DNA from: Sphingobacterium detergens
GTDB lineage: Bacteria; Bacteroidota; Bacteroidia; Sphingobacteriales; Sphingobacteriaceae
Direction: 5' to 3'
Length of the DNA: 64,000 nucleotides
NCBI RefSeq assembly: GCF_003610355.1
Contig: NZ_RAPY01000006.1
Coordinates: 186,001-250,000 of the forward strand
Notes under the pieces: model-generated
Database searches by the model: none
What the model was told of the DNA's origin: nothing
The model's input: only the letters and a program-made list of their open reading frames with translations
Program-made: the position numbers and the translations under genes
Shown: piece after piece, positions 36,471 to 45,507 of the stretch
How the letters are laid out: the number at the start of each line of letters is the position of its first letter
Numbering within the stretch: the stretch's first letter is position 1

Positions 36471-36522
36471 CTTTTACTCTTTTCTTGTTTATCTTTACTT
36501 TCTACTATTTCCTTTTCGAACA

Positions 36523-37158
36523 ATGAGCAATTTAACAACAGATAATCCTGTCGCCCTACAAGCCTTGATGGATGAGACTATTTTTGCCAATGGCTTTGAT
36601 TTTCAATCAGAGCAGGAAGCTGTGTCTAAAGCAAAGGATACAGAATATGTCGCTGTTGGAATTCCTGCTACTGATCACCTTGTTAAGCTGTCTGTCACAG
36701 ACGAAATCATGGGGTCAGGTTATCTCGGTAATGAAGAAGGAAATAATGCCCTTGAGGTATTAGGTGGAGAATTTATTTATCAGGGTAGCAAAGATCAGGG
36801 AATACTTTTTATCCTGCGCTATGCACAATATCCTTATTTCTCTCCAGCAGCACTCGAAGCATTTGAAAAAACGATTGGCGCCCTAAAATTAACTAAGGAA
36901 ACTGTTGCGGTGGTTAACTTGGCCAATACGCATAATCCGAACGATTTTAAACAGATTATGCAATTTTTTCAACCGACGAAGATTATTCTGTTAGGTGTGG
37001 AGCCTGCATCGTTGAAACTTCCTCTGATCGAACATAATTCCTATATGAAGGGGCGCATAGCAACGGTTTTCAATACCTTCAGCTTTGAAGAAATGTTTGC
37101 CGATGTTAATAAAAAGAAACTGTTCTGGAACGAGTTTAAAACATTTATTGTTTCTTAA
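36523..37158 (+). CDS. Conserved Bacteroidota protein, unknown function
   Basis: 211 residues from the ATG at 36523 (MSNLTTDNPVAL). A longer frame back to 36433 starts at TTG and would add a hydrophobic stretch that overlaps the terminator, so I reject it. Soluble alpha/beta protein; blocks TKIILLGVEPASLKLPL and FSFEEMFADVNKKKLFWNEFK look conserved. No catalytic motif recognised. It lies between the deoxyhypusine-synthase-like gene and rdgB on the same strand. Confidence 0.78.
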   Translation: MSNLTTDNPVALQALMDETIFANGFDFQSEQEAVSKAKDTEYVAVGIPATDHLVKLSVTDEIMGSGYLGNEEGNNALEVLGGEFIYQGSKDQGILFILRYAQYPYFSPAALEAFEKTIGALKLTKETVAVVNLANTHNPNDFKQIMQFFQPTKIILLGVEPASLKLPLIEHNSYMKGRIATVFNTFSFEEMFADVNKKKLFWNEFKTFIVS

Positions 37159-37214
37159 CTTTTAAAAACGATTTGTCCCCTCATAATGATTACCATCTTT
37201 TAAATAAGAATTTC

Positions 37215-37222
37215 TACTTTTG
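37215..37222 (+). promoter_or_regulatory. -7 element TACTTTTG of rdgB
   Basis: Exact TAnnTTTG, 21 bases before the ATG at 37243. It supports a short leader and the ATG rather than the TTG at 37234. Confidence 0.55.
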
Positions 37223-37242
37223 GCAATATAAATTTGAAGAAG

Positions 37243-37818
37243 ATGCTAGAACTTGTGTTTGCAACAAATAATGCCCATAAATTGGAAGAGGTCCAAGCAA
37301 TAGTGGGAGACACTTTTGTTATTAAAAGTTTGAACGATATCGATTGTCAGGATGATATCCCAGAAACTGGAGTTACATTTGAGGAAAATGCACAGCAAAA
37401 AACGGATTATTTGGTAAACAAATATGGATTTTATTGTTTTGGTGATGACTCAGGTCTCGAAATAGACGCATTAAATGGTGAACCAGGAGTTTATTCGGCA
37501 CGTTACTCGGGCTCAAGGGATATGGAAAAGAATATTGATCTCGTCTTGGAAAGACTTGGAGACAACCCCAACCGAACCGCTCGATTTAAAACTGTCATTT
37601 CCCTCTATCTGAACGAACAGCAACATTTTTTCGAGGGAAGTATCGAAGGACAGATCATTAAAGAACGCAGAGGAATAGAAGGCTTTGGTTATGATCCGAT
37701 TTTTATTCCAAATGGGTACGATACAACTTTTGCTGAGATGAGCGCAGATGAAAAAAATGCGATCAGCCATCGTGCGATTGCTGTAGGCAAGCTTGCCACT
37801 TATTTGAAAACTAAATAA
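37243..37818 (+). CDS. rdgB: Non-canonical purine NTP pyrophosphatase (RdgB/HAM1)
   Basis: 191 residues from the ATG at 37243. Family blocks LVFATNNAHKLEEV (substrate), TFEENAQQKTDYL, FGDDSGLEIDALNGEPGVYSARYSG, EGFGYDPIFIP and SHRAIAV are all present. Removes ITP, dITP and XTP from nucleotide pools, preventing their incorporation into DNA and RNA. Followed by a long bidirectional terminator. Confidence 0.95.
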   Translation: MLELVFATNNAHKLEEVQAIVGDTFVIKSLNDIDCQDDIPETGVTFEENAQQKTDYLVNKYGFYCFGDDSGLEIDALNGEPGVYSARYSGSRDMEKNIDLVLERLGDNPNRTARFKTVISLYLNEQQHFFEGSIEGQIIKERRGIEGFGYDPIFIPNGYDTTFAEMSADEKNAISHRAIAVGKLATYLKTK

Positions 37819-37857
37819 TACTGAGATAAGGTTTGGTCGATTAACTTTATTGTTGAC

Positions 37858-37907
37858 GATAAAAGCAAGCGGGGCAAAATTGATATTTTGCCCCGCTTGC
37901 TTTTATC
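37858..37907. terminator. Bidirectional terminator, perfect 23-bp stem
   Basis: Bases 37858-37880 are the exact reverse complement of 37885-37907 around a TGAT loop. GC-rich core (GCAAGCGGGGC) with A4/T4 flanks, separating convergent rdgB and the OstA-like gene. Confidence 0.9.
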
Positions 37908-37918
37908 CTGTATACGGA

Positions 37919-40456
37919 CTATTTTACTTCTTTCTTTTTGGACATTTGAGTACTATCTTGTGCTGGTGATTTTAGATTCGTTGAATCCTGTTTAACAGTT
38001 TTTTTATCGGCCGTGGGAGCAATGTCCTTTTTTACTGGAGATTTAGCTGTTGTTGCAGGCTTGGCTGTTTTAGCATTACCATTTGTCTTGTCTGTAATAA
38101 CATCTGCCCCTGATTCGGTCTCCCTGGTCTTTTTTTGAGGGTTTCCTTTGTCCTCTTTTGGTTTGGATTTCATTTTTCCATTGTCCTCGGTTTCCTTTTC
38201 TGTTGGAGCTGTAAAAGAGGACTTGGAAAGATCACGTTTCCTATTTAATAGATCATCTTTGGATTTAGGACGGTCCTCAGGACGCCATGTAAAGTTTGGT
38301 AAAAATTCTTTGTCCGCTGTAACTTCAGCAATCGGATAGACTTTTCCATCAACTTTTCGGATAGAAACATATTCCTGAAGTTTATTGTTCTCCATCAGAA
38401 TTTTGAAACGGCTGCTTCGGTCATGAACGAGTTCTGTTGTTACATTGGTTTTCTCATCGATGTTATAAAAGATATTTTCAGCATTCCCATCAACAAAGAG
38501 GCGCTCCATACGGTTATTGGTAAAGAAACTGGTGATTTTTCGTCCTTTAATCTGATTGAACTTTAATGAATCACTTGTTGCGTTGACCATAAACGCATTT
38601 CCAACCAATAGGGAGTTATCCAGCTTCTGATTTTTCACCTGCAGGAATATCGTATCGCCCGATATCTGCGAATTTTCAGCCCACATCATCGGTTTTCCCA
38701 TTAACCTAAACATCGAATCTTGCATGCCATAATACATCGAATCGGCAACGGCTTGTAAGTCGGATTTAAATAGTCGCGCATTATAATAGGCTTTTAGAAT
38801 CCTTGTTTTAGTCGTATCCTGGGATAGGGAATCTCTTTTTCCTTCTTGTGCATTTTTTAGTGCAGCGCCCATAATCTTATCTGATTCCCCACCTTTAGGA
38901 ATGATTGCTTTTTTACGCAAGACACTATCGGCTTTCAGGTTTTTCTCAATTTCGATGCGATTTTGATCCCCCACTATTACCGGTTGTTTTTTGGGAATAT
39001 TCTGCCTATTGGTTGTAACCGTATCTGGTAATTTCTTGCCCACCTTGTCAAGGACTGGTTTCTTGATTTCCTTTTTGTGCAAACTATCTATGCCTTTCTT
39101 AAGACTATCTGCTGCTTGTTGTAGTGTATTGGTTGAGTCAACATCCGCAGAAATGGAATCTTTATCGCCATAATCGACCTCGTTGTCTTCTTCGATGGCT
39201 CCCCCTTCACGGTTTAATTTAAAATCTCGGGCAATATAATCTCGACGGAAGATCATTTGAGAGAATAGGGTGTCAGCGGTCATAAAGACAGAGTCCATTT
39301 CGGCGTTTTCCTTTAAATTTTCATCCTTGCCAATGACATTTTTGTTTTCCGTTAAGCTTTTTTTAGAATCCTTATTGGCAACAATTTCAGCTTTATTGTT
39401 TTTTTCCTTGCCCTTCTGCTCTTCTTTTTCAGCTTTTTTTAATTCCTTAGCTTCTTTTTTCAGCTCTTTTTCGGACTTTTGTTGCACAGGAGAGAAGGAT
39501 GAGACCGAATCCTTTTTGGTGGAATCTTTCTTCACCACCGAAACAACCAGAGGTTTATCGGTCATGGTGATGGATTCGTTTTTTCCATTATAGAGTCCAT
39601 ATCCACCATAAGCATAGAATTTATCCAGGGTATCTACAAAGACAACGTTTTTCACGGCTTTGCCGATGCCAACTTGTCTGTCATAGAAAAGGCTGTCCCC
39701 CTTAAGGAATTTAGTGCCTTCTGTATATAGGTTGTTTTTTGAAAAATAAGCCTGACCAGTAGCCATATGATAACGGCCTTTTTCAGTATATAGATTTTCG
39801 CCCTTGTTTCCTTTCATATTCGTAGGGCCGTAGAAATCCGTTATGCGGGTGTTGCCATTGTATTTCATTGAGTCTGTATAGACTTTAACATTGGTTGATC
39901 GGACAACAACTTTTTGATTAAAATAGGATTCACCAGTATTTTCGAAATAAGTCGCGCGTTGACTGGTGATAGTGTCACTTCCGGAGAGAATACGTCCACC
40001 GCTATAATAGTTTCCAATTTTACTACGCATGTTATACACCAGATGGTCGGTGGTCAATATTGATCCACTGGTACTGACCATACGGACAGCTCCGGTCAAT
40101 GTGGCTAACTGCATGGCCGCTTCATAATGCAGTTTATTGGAAAATATCTGTGTGCCATCAGGCTGGGTGATGATTACATTTCCATAGGCTTCAAAGAATT
40201 GACGACCCAATTTATCATTATGTAAATACCCACTGTCAGAGGATAGCGTCGAACCAACATGCTCATAAACCGGACGGTAGAAAACAACGTTACCGTTTTT
40301 TCCAGTAATAATATGCGACGAAGAAAGTAACTTTAATTCGTCCTGTTTCTGCGCTTGGACCGTCAAGGCAGTTAAAATTAATACAATAAGGGTAAAAATG
40401 TATTGTCTCACAAGGGCAAAAATATGGATTTTAATTGCTACTTTATTGGATTTCAC
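37919..40456 (-). CDS. OstA/LptA-like LPS-transport protein with charged C-terminal region
   Basis: 845 residues. Signal peptide (cleaved after LTVQAQ), then an OstA-like N-terminal beta-jellyroll (about 45-300) with repeated turns such as GNVIITQPDGTQIFSNKLHYE and GGRILSGSDTITSQRATYFE. A Lys/Glu-rich coiled region (about 315-420) follows, then a second OstA-like segment (about 560-720; NSLLVGNAFMVNATSDSLKFNQIKGRKITSFF) and a Lys/Thr/Pro/Ala-rich tail. Likely part of the periplasmic or outer-membrane LPS bridge (LptA/LptD-like). Bacteroidota versions are larger than the 185-residue E. coli LptA. Start at 40456; a later ATG is possible. Confidence 0.85.
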   Translation of the reverse strand: MKSNKVAIKIHIFALVRQYIFTLIVLILTALTVQAQKQDELKLLSSSHIITGKNGNVVFYRPVYEHVGSTLSSDSGYLHNDKLGRQFFEAYGNVIITQPDGTQIFSNKLHYEAAMQLATLTGAVRMVSTSGSILTTDHLVYNMRSKIGNYYSGGRILSGSDTITSQRATYFENTGESYFNQKVVVRSTNVKVYTDSMKYNGNTRITDFYGPTNMKGNKGENLYTEKGRYHMATGQAYFSKNNLYTEGTKFLKGDSLFYDRQVGIGKAVKNVVFVDTLDKFYAYGGYGLYNGKNESITMTDKPLVVSVVKKDSTKKDSVSSFSPVQQKSEKELKKEAKELKKAEKEEQKGKEKNNKAEIVANKDSKKSLTENKNVIGKDENLKENAEMDSVFMTADTLFSQMIFRRDYIARDFKLNREGGAIEEDNEVDYGDKDSISADVDSTNTLQQAADSLKKGIDSLHKKEIKKPVLDKVGKKLPDTVTTNRQNIPKKQPVIVGDQNRIEIEKNLKADSVLRKKAIIPKGGESDKIMGAALKNAQEGKRDSLSQDTTKTRILKAYYNARLFKSDLQAVADSMYYGMQDSMFRLMGKPMMWAENSQISGDTIFLQVKNQKLDNSLLVGNAFMVNATSDSLKFNQIKGRKITSFFTNNRMERLFVDGNAENIFYNIDEKTNVTTELVHDRSSRFKILMENNKLQEYVSIRKVDGKVYPIAEVTADKEFLPNFTWRPEDRPKSKDDLLNRKRDLSKSSFTAPTEKETEDNGKMKSKPKEDKGNPQKKTRETESGADVITDKTNGNAKTAKPATTAKSPVKKDIAPTADKKTVKQDSTNLKSPAQDSTQMSKKKEVK

Positions 40457-40473
40457 AAATTTTAAGATGTGAA

Positions 40474-40506
40474 TTTGTCATTCGGACAAAATATACCGTA
40501 ACTTTG
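40474..40506 (+). promoter_or_regulatory. tilS promoter: TTTG-N21-TAACTTTG
   Basis: TTTG (40474-40477) and an exact TAnnTTTG (40499-40506). The ATG at 40511 is only 5 bases after the box, predicting a leaderless mRNA. Confidence 0.65.
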
Positions 40507-40510
40507 TTAT

Positions 40511-41842
40511 ATGAATGTGCTGGAAAGATTAAAGGGATATATTGAAAAGGAGCATTTAATGATGCCTCATGACAAAATATTGCTTACAGTAAGTGGTGGG
40601 AAAGATTCGATGTTGATGGCACATTTATTCGCAAAAGCGGGCTTTAGAATCGCTATTGCACACTGTAACTTTCAGTTGCGTGGGGAGGATTCTGAATTGG
40701 ATGAGGCCTTGGTTAGAAAGTTTGCTTCTGATAATGGAATTCCAATATTTGTCAATCAATTTGATACCAAGACCTATGCCAAGGAAAATCAAATTTCTAT
40801 CCAGATGGCTGCACGTGAACTCCGTTATACCTGGTTTGAGCAGCTTCGGGAGGAACTTCAGTTTGACCGGATTGCTGTGGCCCAACACCTCAATGATCAC
40901 ATTGAAACTGTACTGTTAAATCTTTCACGTGGAACTGGACTACAGGGTCTTCAGGGAATTTTACCCTTAAGAGATCGTATCATTCGGCCACTTTTATTTC
41001 TTAAAGCAAGTGAAATTGAATATTACGTTCAGGAATATGCCATTGCTTATCGGGATGATCAATCTAACTTTTCGACCAAGTATGCTCGTAATAAGATACG
41101 AATAGATATTATTCCTCATTTCAAAAAACTACAACCTGATTTTGAACAGATTTTTGAACAGAATATTACACACTTTAAGGAATCATATGTTTTGTTACAA
41201 CAATTTGTCGAACCCATACGTAATAAACTTTTTCAGACAATGGGCGATGGTTGGATTGTGCGTAAGGAGGACCTGGAAGAATATTTGAATAATTTGCCTT
41301 TATTATACGAACTGTTTTCTGGTTTTAATTTTTCAAAAGCAGTGTTAAGTGATTTGCAGCAGGCTTGGGCCAAGGAATCAGGTCGTATTTTTCAATCGGA
41401 TTGTTATAATATGCTTTTGGATAGGAATGAACTTTTTATCAGAGAAAAGGAATTTATATCTTCGGACGAAGCAATAATTACCTCGGAAACATCAACCGTG
41501 GAGTGGAAGCAGTATTGTTTCCATGCGGGTGTATCTACTGAACTTACCATCACCAACAATAAAGAGATCGCAAAACTTGATTACGATCTGCTTGTCTTTC
41601 CCCTAACGATTCGTTCGTGGAAGATCGGGGATAGTTTTTATCCTTTAGGCATGGAAGGTCGGAAAAAACTGAGCGATTTTTTCATCAATAAAAAAATCAG
41701 CTTATTCGAAAAGGAAAATATTCCCATTGTAGTGAATGGTAATGGCGATATCCTTTGGCTAGCCAATTATCGTATGGATAATCGTTATAAGATTACCAGC
41801 AATACAAAAAAAGTCCTTACTTTAGTCTGTAAATGTGATTAA
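40511..41842 (+). CDS. tilS: tRNA(Ile)-lysidine synthase
   Basis: 443 residues. PP-loop SGGKDS at residues 28-33, IAHCNFQLRGEDS, and the family block AQHLNDHIETVLLNLSRGTGLQGLQGI. C-terminal TilS domains follow (GRKKLSDFFINKKI). Converts C34 of tRNA-Ile(CAU) to lysidine so that it reads AUA. Predicted leaderless. First gene of a plus-strand run toward recF. Confidence 0.95.
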   Translation: MNVLERLKGYIEKEHLMMPHDKILLTVSGGKDSMLMAHLFAKAGFRIAIAHCNFQLRGEDSELDEALVRKFASDNGIPIFVNQFDTKTYAKENQISIQMAARELRYTWFEQLREELQFDRIAVAQHLNDHIETVLLNLSRGTGLQGLQGILPLRDRIIRPLLFLKASEIEYYVQEYAIAYRDDQSNFSTKYARNKIRIDIIPHFKKLQPDFEQIFEQNITHFKESYVLLQQFVEPIRNKLFQTMGDGWIVRKEDLEEYLNNLPLLYELFSGFNFSKAVLSDLQQAWAKESGRIFQSDCYNMLLDRNELFIREKEFISSDEAIITSETSTVEWKQYCFHAGVSTELTITNNKEIAKLDYDLLVFPLTIRSWKIGDSFYPLGMEGRKKLSDFFINKKISLFEKENIPIVVNGNGDILWLANYRMDNRYKITSNTKKVLTLVCKCD

Positions 41843-41877
41843 GGCTTAAGTCTACTAGCTCAATACTAATAAAAGAA

Positions 41878-42372
41878 ATGAAAGAAGGTGTACTCTATTC
41901 GGAAAATCAATATTTAGGACGTGACCGTGTTTGGATAAGCGTGCGTTTGGTACTTGTGCTATTCTGCTTTACGGCATTTTATCTAAACTTGGATCATTTG
42001 ATCTCCAGTCAATTGTTTTTCATTGTCGGAGTTGGGATTATTATTACATCTATTGTGATGATGTATATGGTCTTGTTTCGAATTGAGGTATTTCAGGACC
42101 ACATTTTGATCAGTGGCCTTTGGTCAACGCGTGTTGTAAAAATTGATCTGGCCTCCATCTCGAAGGTTGAAAAGGCTCCTTATAGTACATTCTTTTTTAA
42201 TAATCCTGTTTATAATCTACATACCAAAGGGAAGATTAAGTTTTTTGCTGGTGGAAAAAATGCTGTATATCTAACAGATAAAGATGGACTAACTTATGTG
42301 TTAGGAACCCAACGGCATGAAGAGCTATACCGCACGATCATGGAGACAAAAGGGAAATTAGGAAAGTCTTAA
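41878..42372 (+). CDS. Membrane protein with PH-like domain
   Basis: 164 residues. Two N-terminal membrane helices (about 20-38 and 43-63), then a bacterial PH-like beta fold (FRIEVFQDHILISGLWSTRVVKIDLASISKVEKAP ending in a C-terminal helix EELYRTIMETKGK). Such proteins are common in Bacteroidota; function unknown. It starts 35 bases after tilS. Confidence 0.72.
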   Translation: MKEGVLYSENQYLGRDRVWISVRLVLVLFCFTAFYLNLDHLISSQLFFIVGVGIIITSIVMMYMVLFRIEVFQDHILISGLWSTRVVKIDLASISKVEKAPYSTFFFNNPVYNLHTKGKIKFFAGGKNAVYLTDKDGLTYVLGTQRHEELYRTIMETKGKLGKS

Positions 42373-42430
42373 AATTTGTTAATATTTCTTATCTGACAAT
42401 TTAAAGACAACAGTTTATCGAGTTATTGGT

Positions 42431-42438
42431 TAAATTTG
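42431..42438 (+). promoter_or_regulatory. -7 element TAAATTTG of the DUF4834 gene
   Basis: Exact TAnnTTTG, 23 bases before the ATG at 42461. No obvious -33 element. Confidence 0.45.
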
Positions 42439-42460
42439 AGAAAATAGCAACGAATTAACT

Positions 42461-42781
42461 ATGGCATTTTTAAAATTTATACTTATTACAGTCGCTGTTT
42501 ACTTTGTAATAAGATTCTTATTCAAATTATTTTTACCGTTTGCGATGCGCAAGGCCGCTGAAAAGTTGATGAAAAAAGCGCAGGAACAGGGGGGAGCATA
42601 TAGCGGACAGGGACAAGGTGGTGCTTTCTATTACGAATTCACTGGTCAAGGACAGCAAGAAAATAAAAGATCCCAACCAGAGGGTAAAATTCAGGTTGAC
42701 TATATTCCACCGAAGGAAACTCCAGAGCGTAAGGGGACAGAAACAGCTGGTGAGTTTGTCGATTTTGAGGAAATAAAATAA
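42461..42781 (+). CDS. DUF4834 family membrane-anchored protein
   Basis: 106 residues. One N-terminal membrane helix (about 4-24), a basic amphipathic helix (MRKAAEKLMKKAQEQ), a Gly/Gln-rich linker, and the short conserved tail IQVDYIPPKE...AGEFVDFEEI. This layout defines DUF4834, a Bacteroidota family with no known function that often sits before recF. It ends 34 bases before recF. Confidence 0.85.
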   Translation: MAFLKFILITVAVYFVIRFLFKLFLPFAMRKAAEKLMKKAQEQGGAYSGQGQGGAFYYEFTGQGQQENKRSQPEGKIQVDYIPPKETPERKGTETAGEFVDFEEIK

Positions 42782-42802
42782 TTTTTAGCGGTCCAAATAG
42801 CG

Positions 42803-42810
42803 TATCTTTG
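42803..42810 (+). promoter_or_regulatory. -7 element TATCTTTG of recF
   Basis: Exact TAnnTTTG whose last base is 6 bases before the recF ATG at 42816, predicting a leaderless transcript. Confidence 0.6.
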
Positions 42811-42815
42811 TAGCT

Positions 42816-43919
42816 ATGTGGCTCAAGCAACTTTCTGTTCTAAATTTCAAGAATTACTCGGAATCTTCATTGGAATTTCTCCCTGAAGTAAATGCTTTTA
42901 CAGGGAATAATGGTGTTGGTAAAACCAATCTATTGGATGCGATCCACTACTTATCACTTTGTAAAAGCTATTTTAATCCTATTGATTCGCAACATATCAA
43001 ATCCGGTAATGATTGGTTTATGGTGCAGGGAGAATTTGATAAGGAATCGAATAGCGATGTTATTTCCTGTAGCCTAAAAAAGAACCAAAAAAAGCAGTTT
43101 AAAAAAAATAAAAAAGATTATCCTCGATTGGCTGATCATATTGGGCTTTTCCCTTTGGTCATGATATCTCCCAATGATAGTGTAATCGTCACAGACGGTA
43201 GTGAGGAACGCCGAAAGTTTGTGGATAACGTGATTTCACAAACTGACAATAAATACCTAGATACTTTAATCATCTACAACAAGTTTCTGATCCAACGAAA
43301 TAGCGTGCTGAAGCAAGCTCGCCAGACCAATGTCTTGGATCTGGGCTTAATCGAAATTCTTAACTTTCAACTCGAGGATGTAGGCAATATTATCTTTGAA
43401 AAGAGAAGATCATTTATGGCGGAGTTCCAACCTGAATTTGATCGACATTATCAATTCCTGACCGAGGATGCTGAATCTGTCCAATTACAGTATGAATCTC
43501 CGCTGATGTTAGATTCTTTCTTGAATATTCTGGAGAAAAACCTGGAGCGTGATCGTATTCTGGAACGCACCAGTCAGGGAATTCATAAGGATGATCTGAT
43601 ATTTACCATTCATGGTGGAATGCCACTGAAAAAGTTTGGTTCGCAAGGCCAACAGAAATCATTTCTCATTGCTTTGAAACTTGCTCAATATTCTTATCTA
43701 CAACAGAAAAAGGGATTCAAACCTTTGTTGCTTTTGGATGATATTTTTGATAAGCTCGACGATCGTCGTACCCATAAATTAATGCAGATGGTCTCTGAGG
43801 ATGGTTTTGGGCAGATTTTTCTAACGGATACAGATTCGAAAAGAATTCAACGAATCTTTGACGAAATCAACCGCCCTGTTCGTATATTTGGTATCGAAGG
43901 AGGACAAGTGAATGTATAA
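42816..43919 (+). CDS. recF: DNA replication and repair protein RecF
   Basis: 367 residues, SMC-like ABC ATPase. Walker A GNNGVGKT at 30-37, signature segment KKFGSQGQQKSFLIALKLAQ, Walker B PLLLLDDIFDKLD. Loads RecA at single-strand gaps with RecO and RecR. Stop overlaps the start of DUF721 by 8 bases (ATGTATAA). It lies about 1.6 kb from the candidate oriC; recF is often near the origin in bacteria. Confidence 0.95.
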   Translation: MWLKQLSVLNFKNYSESSLEFLPEVNAFTGNNGVGKTNLLDAIHYLSLCKSYFNPIDSQHIKSGNDWFMVQGEFDKESNSDVISCSLKKNQKKQFKKNKKDYPRLADHIGLFPLVMISPNDSVIVTDGSEERRKFVDNVISQTDNKYLDTLIIYNKFLIQRNSVLKQARQTNVLDLGLIEILNFQLEDVGNIIFEKRRSFMAEFQPEFDRHYQFLTEDAESVQLQYESPLMLDSFLNILEKNLERDRILERTSQGIHKDDLIFTIHGGMPLKKFGSQGQQKSFLIALKLAQYSYLQQKKGFKPLLLLDDIFDKLDDRRTHKLMQMVSEDGFGQIFLTDTDSKRIQRIFDEINRPVRIFGIEGGQVNV

Positions 43920-44241
43920 GAAGCAACCAACGAAAAAGAGCCTAGAATTTATTCGGTCAAGTGATGATATGACCATTAAGCAGGGGGTAGAACGTCTCCT
44001 TGAAGCTTACAAACTGCGTCGAAAATTTGATGAGACCTCAATCGCTTCGGTATGGCCTCAATTAATTGGTAAAGCAATTGCCAATCGTACGCAACAGCTT
44101 TATGTACGAGACAAAAAGTTGTTTGTGCGAGTGGAGTCTGCTGTTATTAAAAACGAATTGGCATTAATGCGTCGGCAAATCCTTGGAAGGGTAAACGAGT
44201 ATGTAGGACACGTCATCATCGAAGAAGTCGTGATCTTGTAG
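43912..44241 (+). CDS. DUF721 (DciA-like) protein
   Basis: 109 residues. The C-terminal DUF721 core reads VWPQLIGKAIANRTQQLYVRDKKLFVRVESAVIKNELALMR. DUF721 includes DciA, the helicase operator that loads DnaB in bacteria without DnaC/DnaI; whether this short form does so is an inference. Translationally coupled to recF (8-base overlap). Its position near the candidate origin fits a replication role. Confidence 0.85.
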   Translation: MYKKQPTKKSLEFIRSSDDMTIKQGVERLLEAYKLRRKFDETSIASVWPQLIGKAIANRTQQLYVRDKKLFVRVESAVIKNELALMRRQILGRVNEYVGHVIIEEVVIL

Positions 44242-44256
44242 TTTGCTTACGTAAGT

Positions 44257-44820
44257 ATGTTTAATCAATTGTTTGAAAACCTATTTCCTTTTCCCGAAGC
44301 CACTCAGGAAAAATTGTTCGCAAGTTTCGAACAAATTAAACTCAAAAGAGGAGATTATCTGATCAAAGAAGGGGACTATTCTTCCAATTTATTTGTTATC
44401 GAATCCGGACTGATTCGCCAATTCGCATGGAGTAAAAAAGGAGAATTTACACAGTGGATTGGTACAGCCAATCATTTCGTTACAGATCTCTCTTCTTTTA
44501 TTTTTGATACCCCTTCTAAATGGAATTTTCAATGCATCAGTGACTGTCATTTGTACCGTTTGTCAAAATCAGATTACCAAAACATGGAATCTGAGGTTAT
44601 TGAATGGAATAAATTTGAAAAGGCATTTTTAGCAAAATGTTTCGGAGCGATGGAGCAACGAATTTCTGATTTTATTTGTTTGACGGCAGAAGAGCGTTAT
44701 CAACAGTATTTTGAGCAACATAAATCCCTATTCCATCAAGTACCACTTCACTATATAGCCTCAGTCTTGGGTATGAGCCCCGAAACACTTAGTCGTATCC
44801 GCGCAAAAATGAGTTCTTGA
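44257..44820 (+). CDS. Crp/Fnr-family transcriptional regulator
   Basis: 187 residues. N-terminal cyclic-nucleotide-binding fold (KLKRGDYLIKEGDYSSNLFVIESGLIRQF) and a C-terminal winged helix with recognition segment HYIASVLGMSPETLSRIRAKM. The Arg/Glu phosphate-binding cassette for cAMP is not evident, so the ligand is unknown. In related genomes such genes often precede the small gene they control; here a decayed stretch and a broken SRPBCC gene follow. Confidence 0.88.
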   Translation: MFNQLFENLFPFPEATQEKLFASFEQIKLKRGDYLIKEGDYSSNLFVIESGLIRQFAWSKKGEFTQWIGTANHFVTDLSSFIFDTPSKWNFQCISDCHLYRLSKSDYQNMESEVIEWNKFEKAFLAKCFGAMEQRISDFICLTAEERYQQYFEQHKSLFHQVPLHYIASVLGMSPETLSRIRAKMSS

Positions 44821-45074
44821 CAAAAGTCAAGAGCTGTCTCCATTTCTTATCCTAGTTTTGTTTTATCTCCAATAGTAAATGAGGAGCCGATAGGCTTTGA
44901 ATTGGGCTAAGGCTTCTGTGTAATAAGGTATTCAATTTGAAACACTTTGTACACACTTGTTTTCTGGAGTATCGTCAATTCAATGAATCCATCATAGGGT
45001 ATAGCAACCGATAAGGGCTATTGGGGTAAGGATGTGGGCTTCATTTTGCAGGGATATAAATATATATTGAAACA

Positions 45075-45507
45075 ATGAAAAAAATTGAGACAAGTATCAT
45101 AATTAAAGCGACAATTGAGCAAGTATGGCAAGTATTAACAGATTTCAAAACTTATCCAGAGTGGAGTCCAACGATTAAAAGTTTTGGACAGGAACCTGTA
45201 TTGGGACAGCTGTTCAGTCATGCTGGAACAACCTGATGGTTTTAAAATAAAGATGAACCCACGCTTTTTACGTATTGACTCTAACCGCGAGCTGCGTTGG
45301 AAAGGTGAATTATTTGTTCCGGGAATCTTTGATGGTGAGCATTATTTTATATTGGAACAGATGGAGGAGGGGGAGGTTCGACTCATTCAAGGTGAGCTGT
45401 TTTCTGGTTTATTAATCCCATTCTGCGGAAAGTTATTGTTGACAACGAGGCAGGGGTTTGAGCTTTTCAATACGGCATTGAAGCAACGTGTGGAGTTGAG
45501 TTGTTAA
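45075..45507 (+). pseudogene. SRPBCC-domain (START-like) gene broken by a frameshift
   Basis: From the ATG at 45075 the frame reads KKIETSIIIKATIEQVWQVL (typical SRPBCC strand and helix) and YPEWSPTIKSFGQEPVLGQLF, then stops at 45234-45236. The family continues in the +1 frame as SVMLEQPDGFKIKMNPRFL, ELRWKGELFVPGIFDGEHYFIL and so on to 45507. One extra base, or two missing, near 45215-45222 would join the two frames into about 143 residues. Real mutation, sequencing error or recoding cannot be told apart. SRPBCC proteins bind hydrophobic ligands. Confidence 0.82.

Noticed and set aside
36433..36522. N-terminal extension of the unknown protein at 36523
   Set aside because: TTG start, lies in the terminator of the preceding gene and is hydrophobic only because of a pyrimidine-rich stretch.
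39270..39593. 107-codon antisense frame inside the OstA-like gene
   Set aside because: Mirrors the Lys/Glu-rich low-complexity region as Phe/Ser-rich sequence; an artefact of biased codons.
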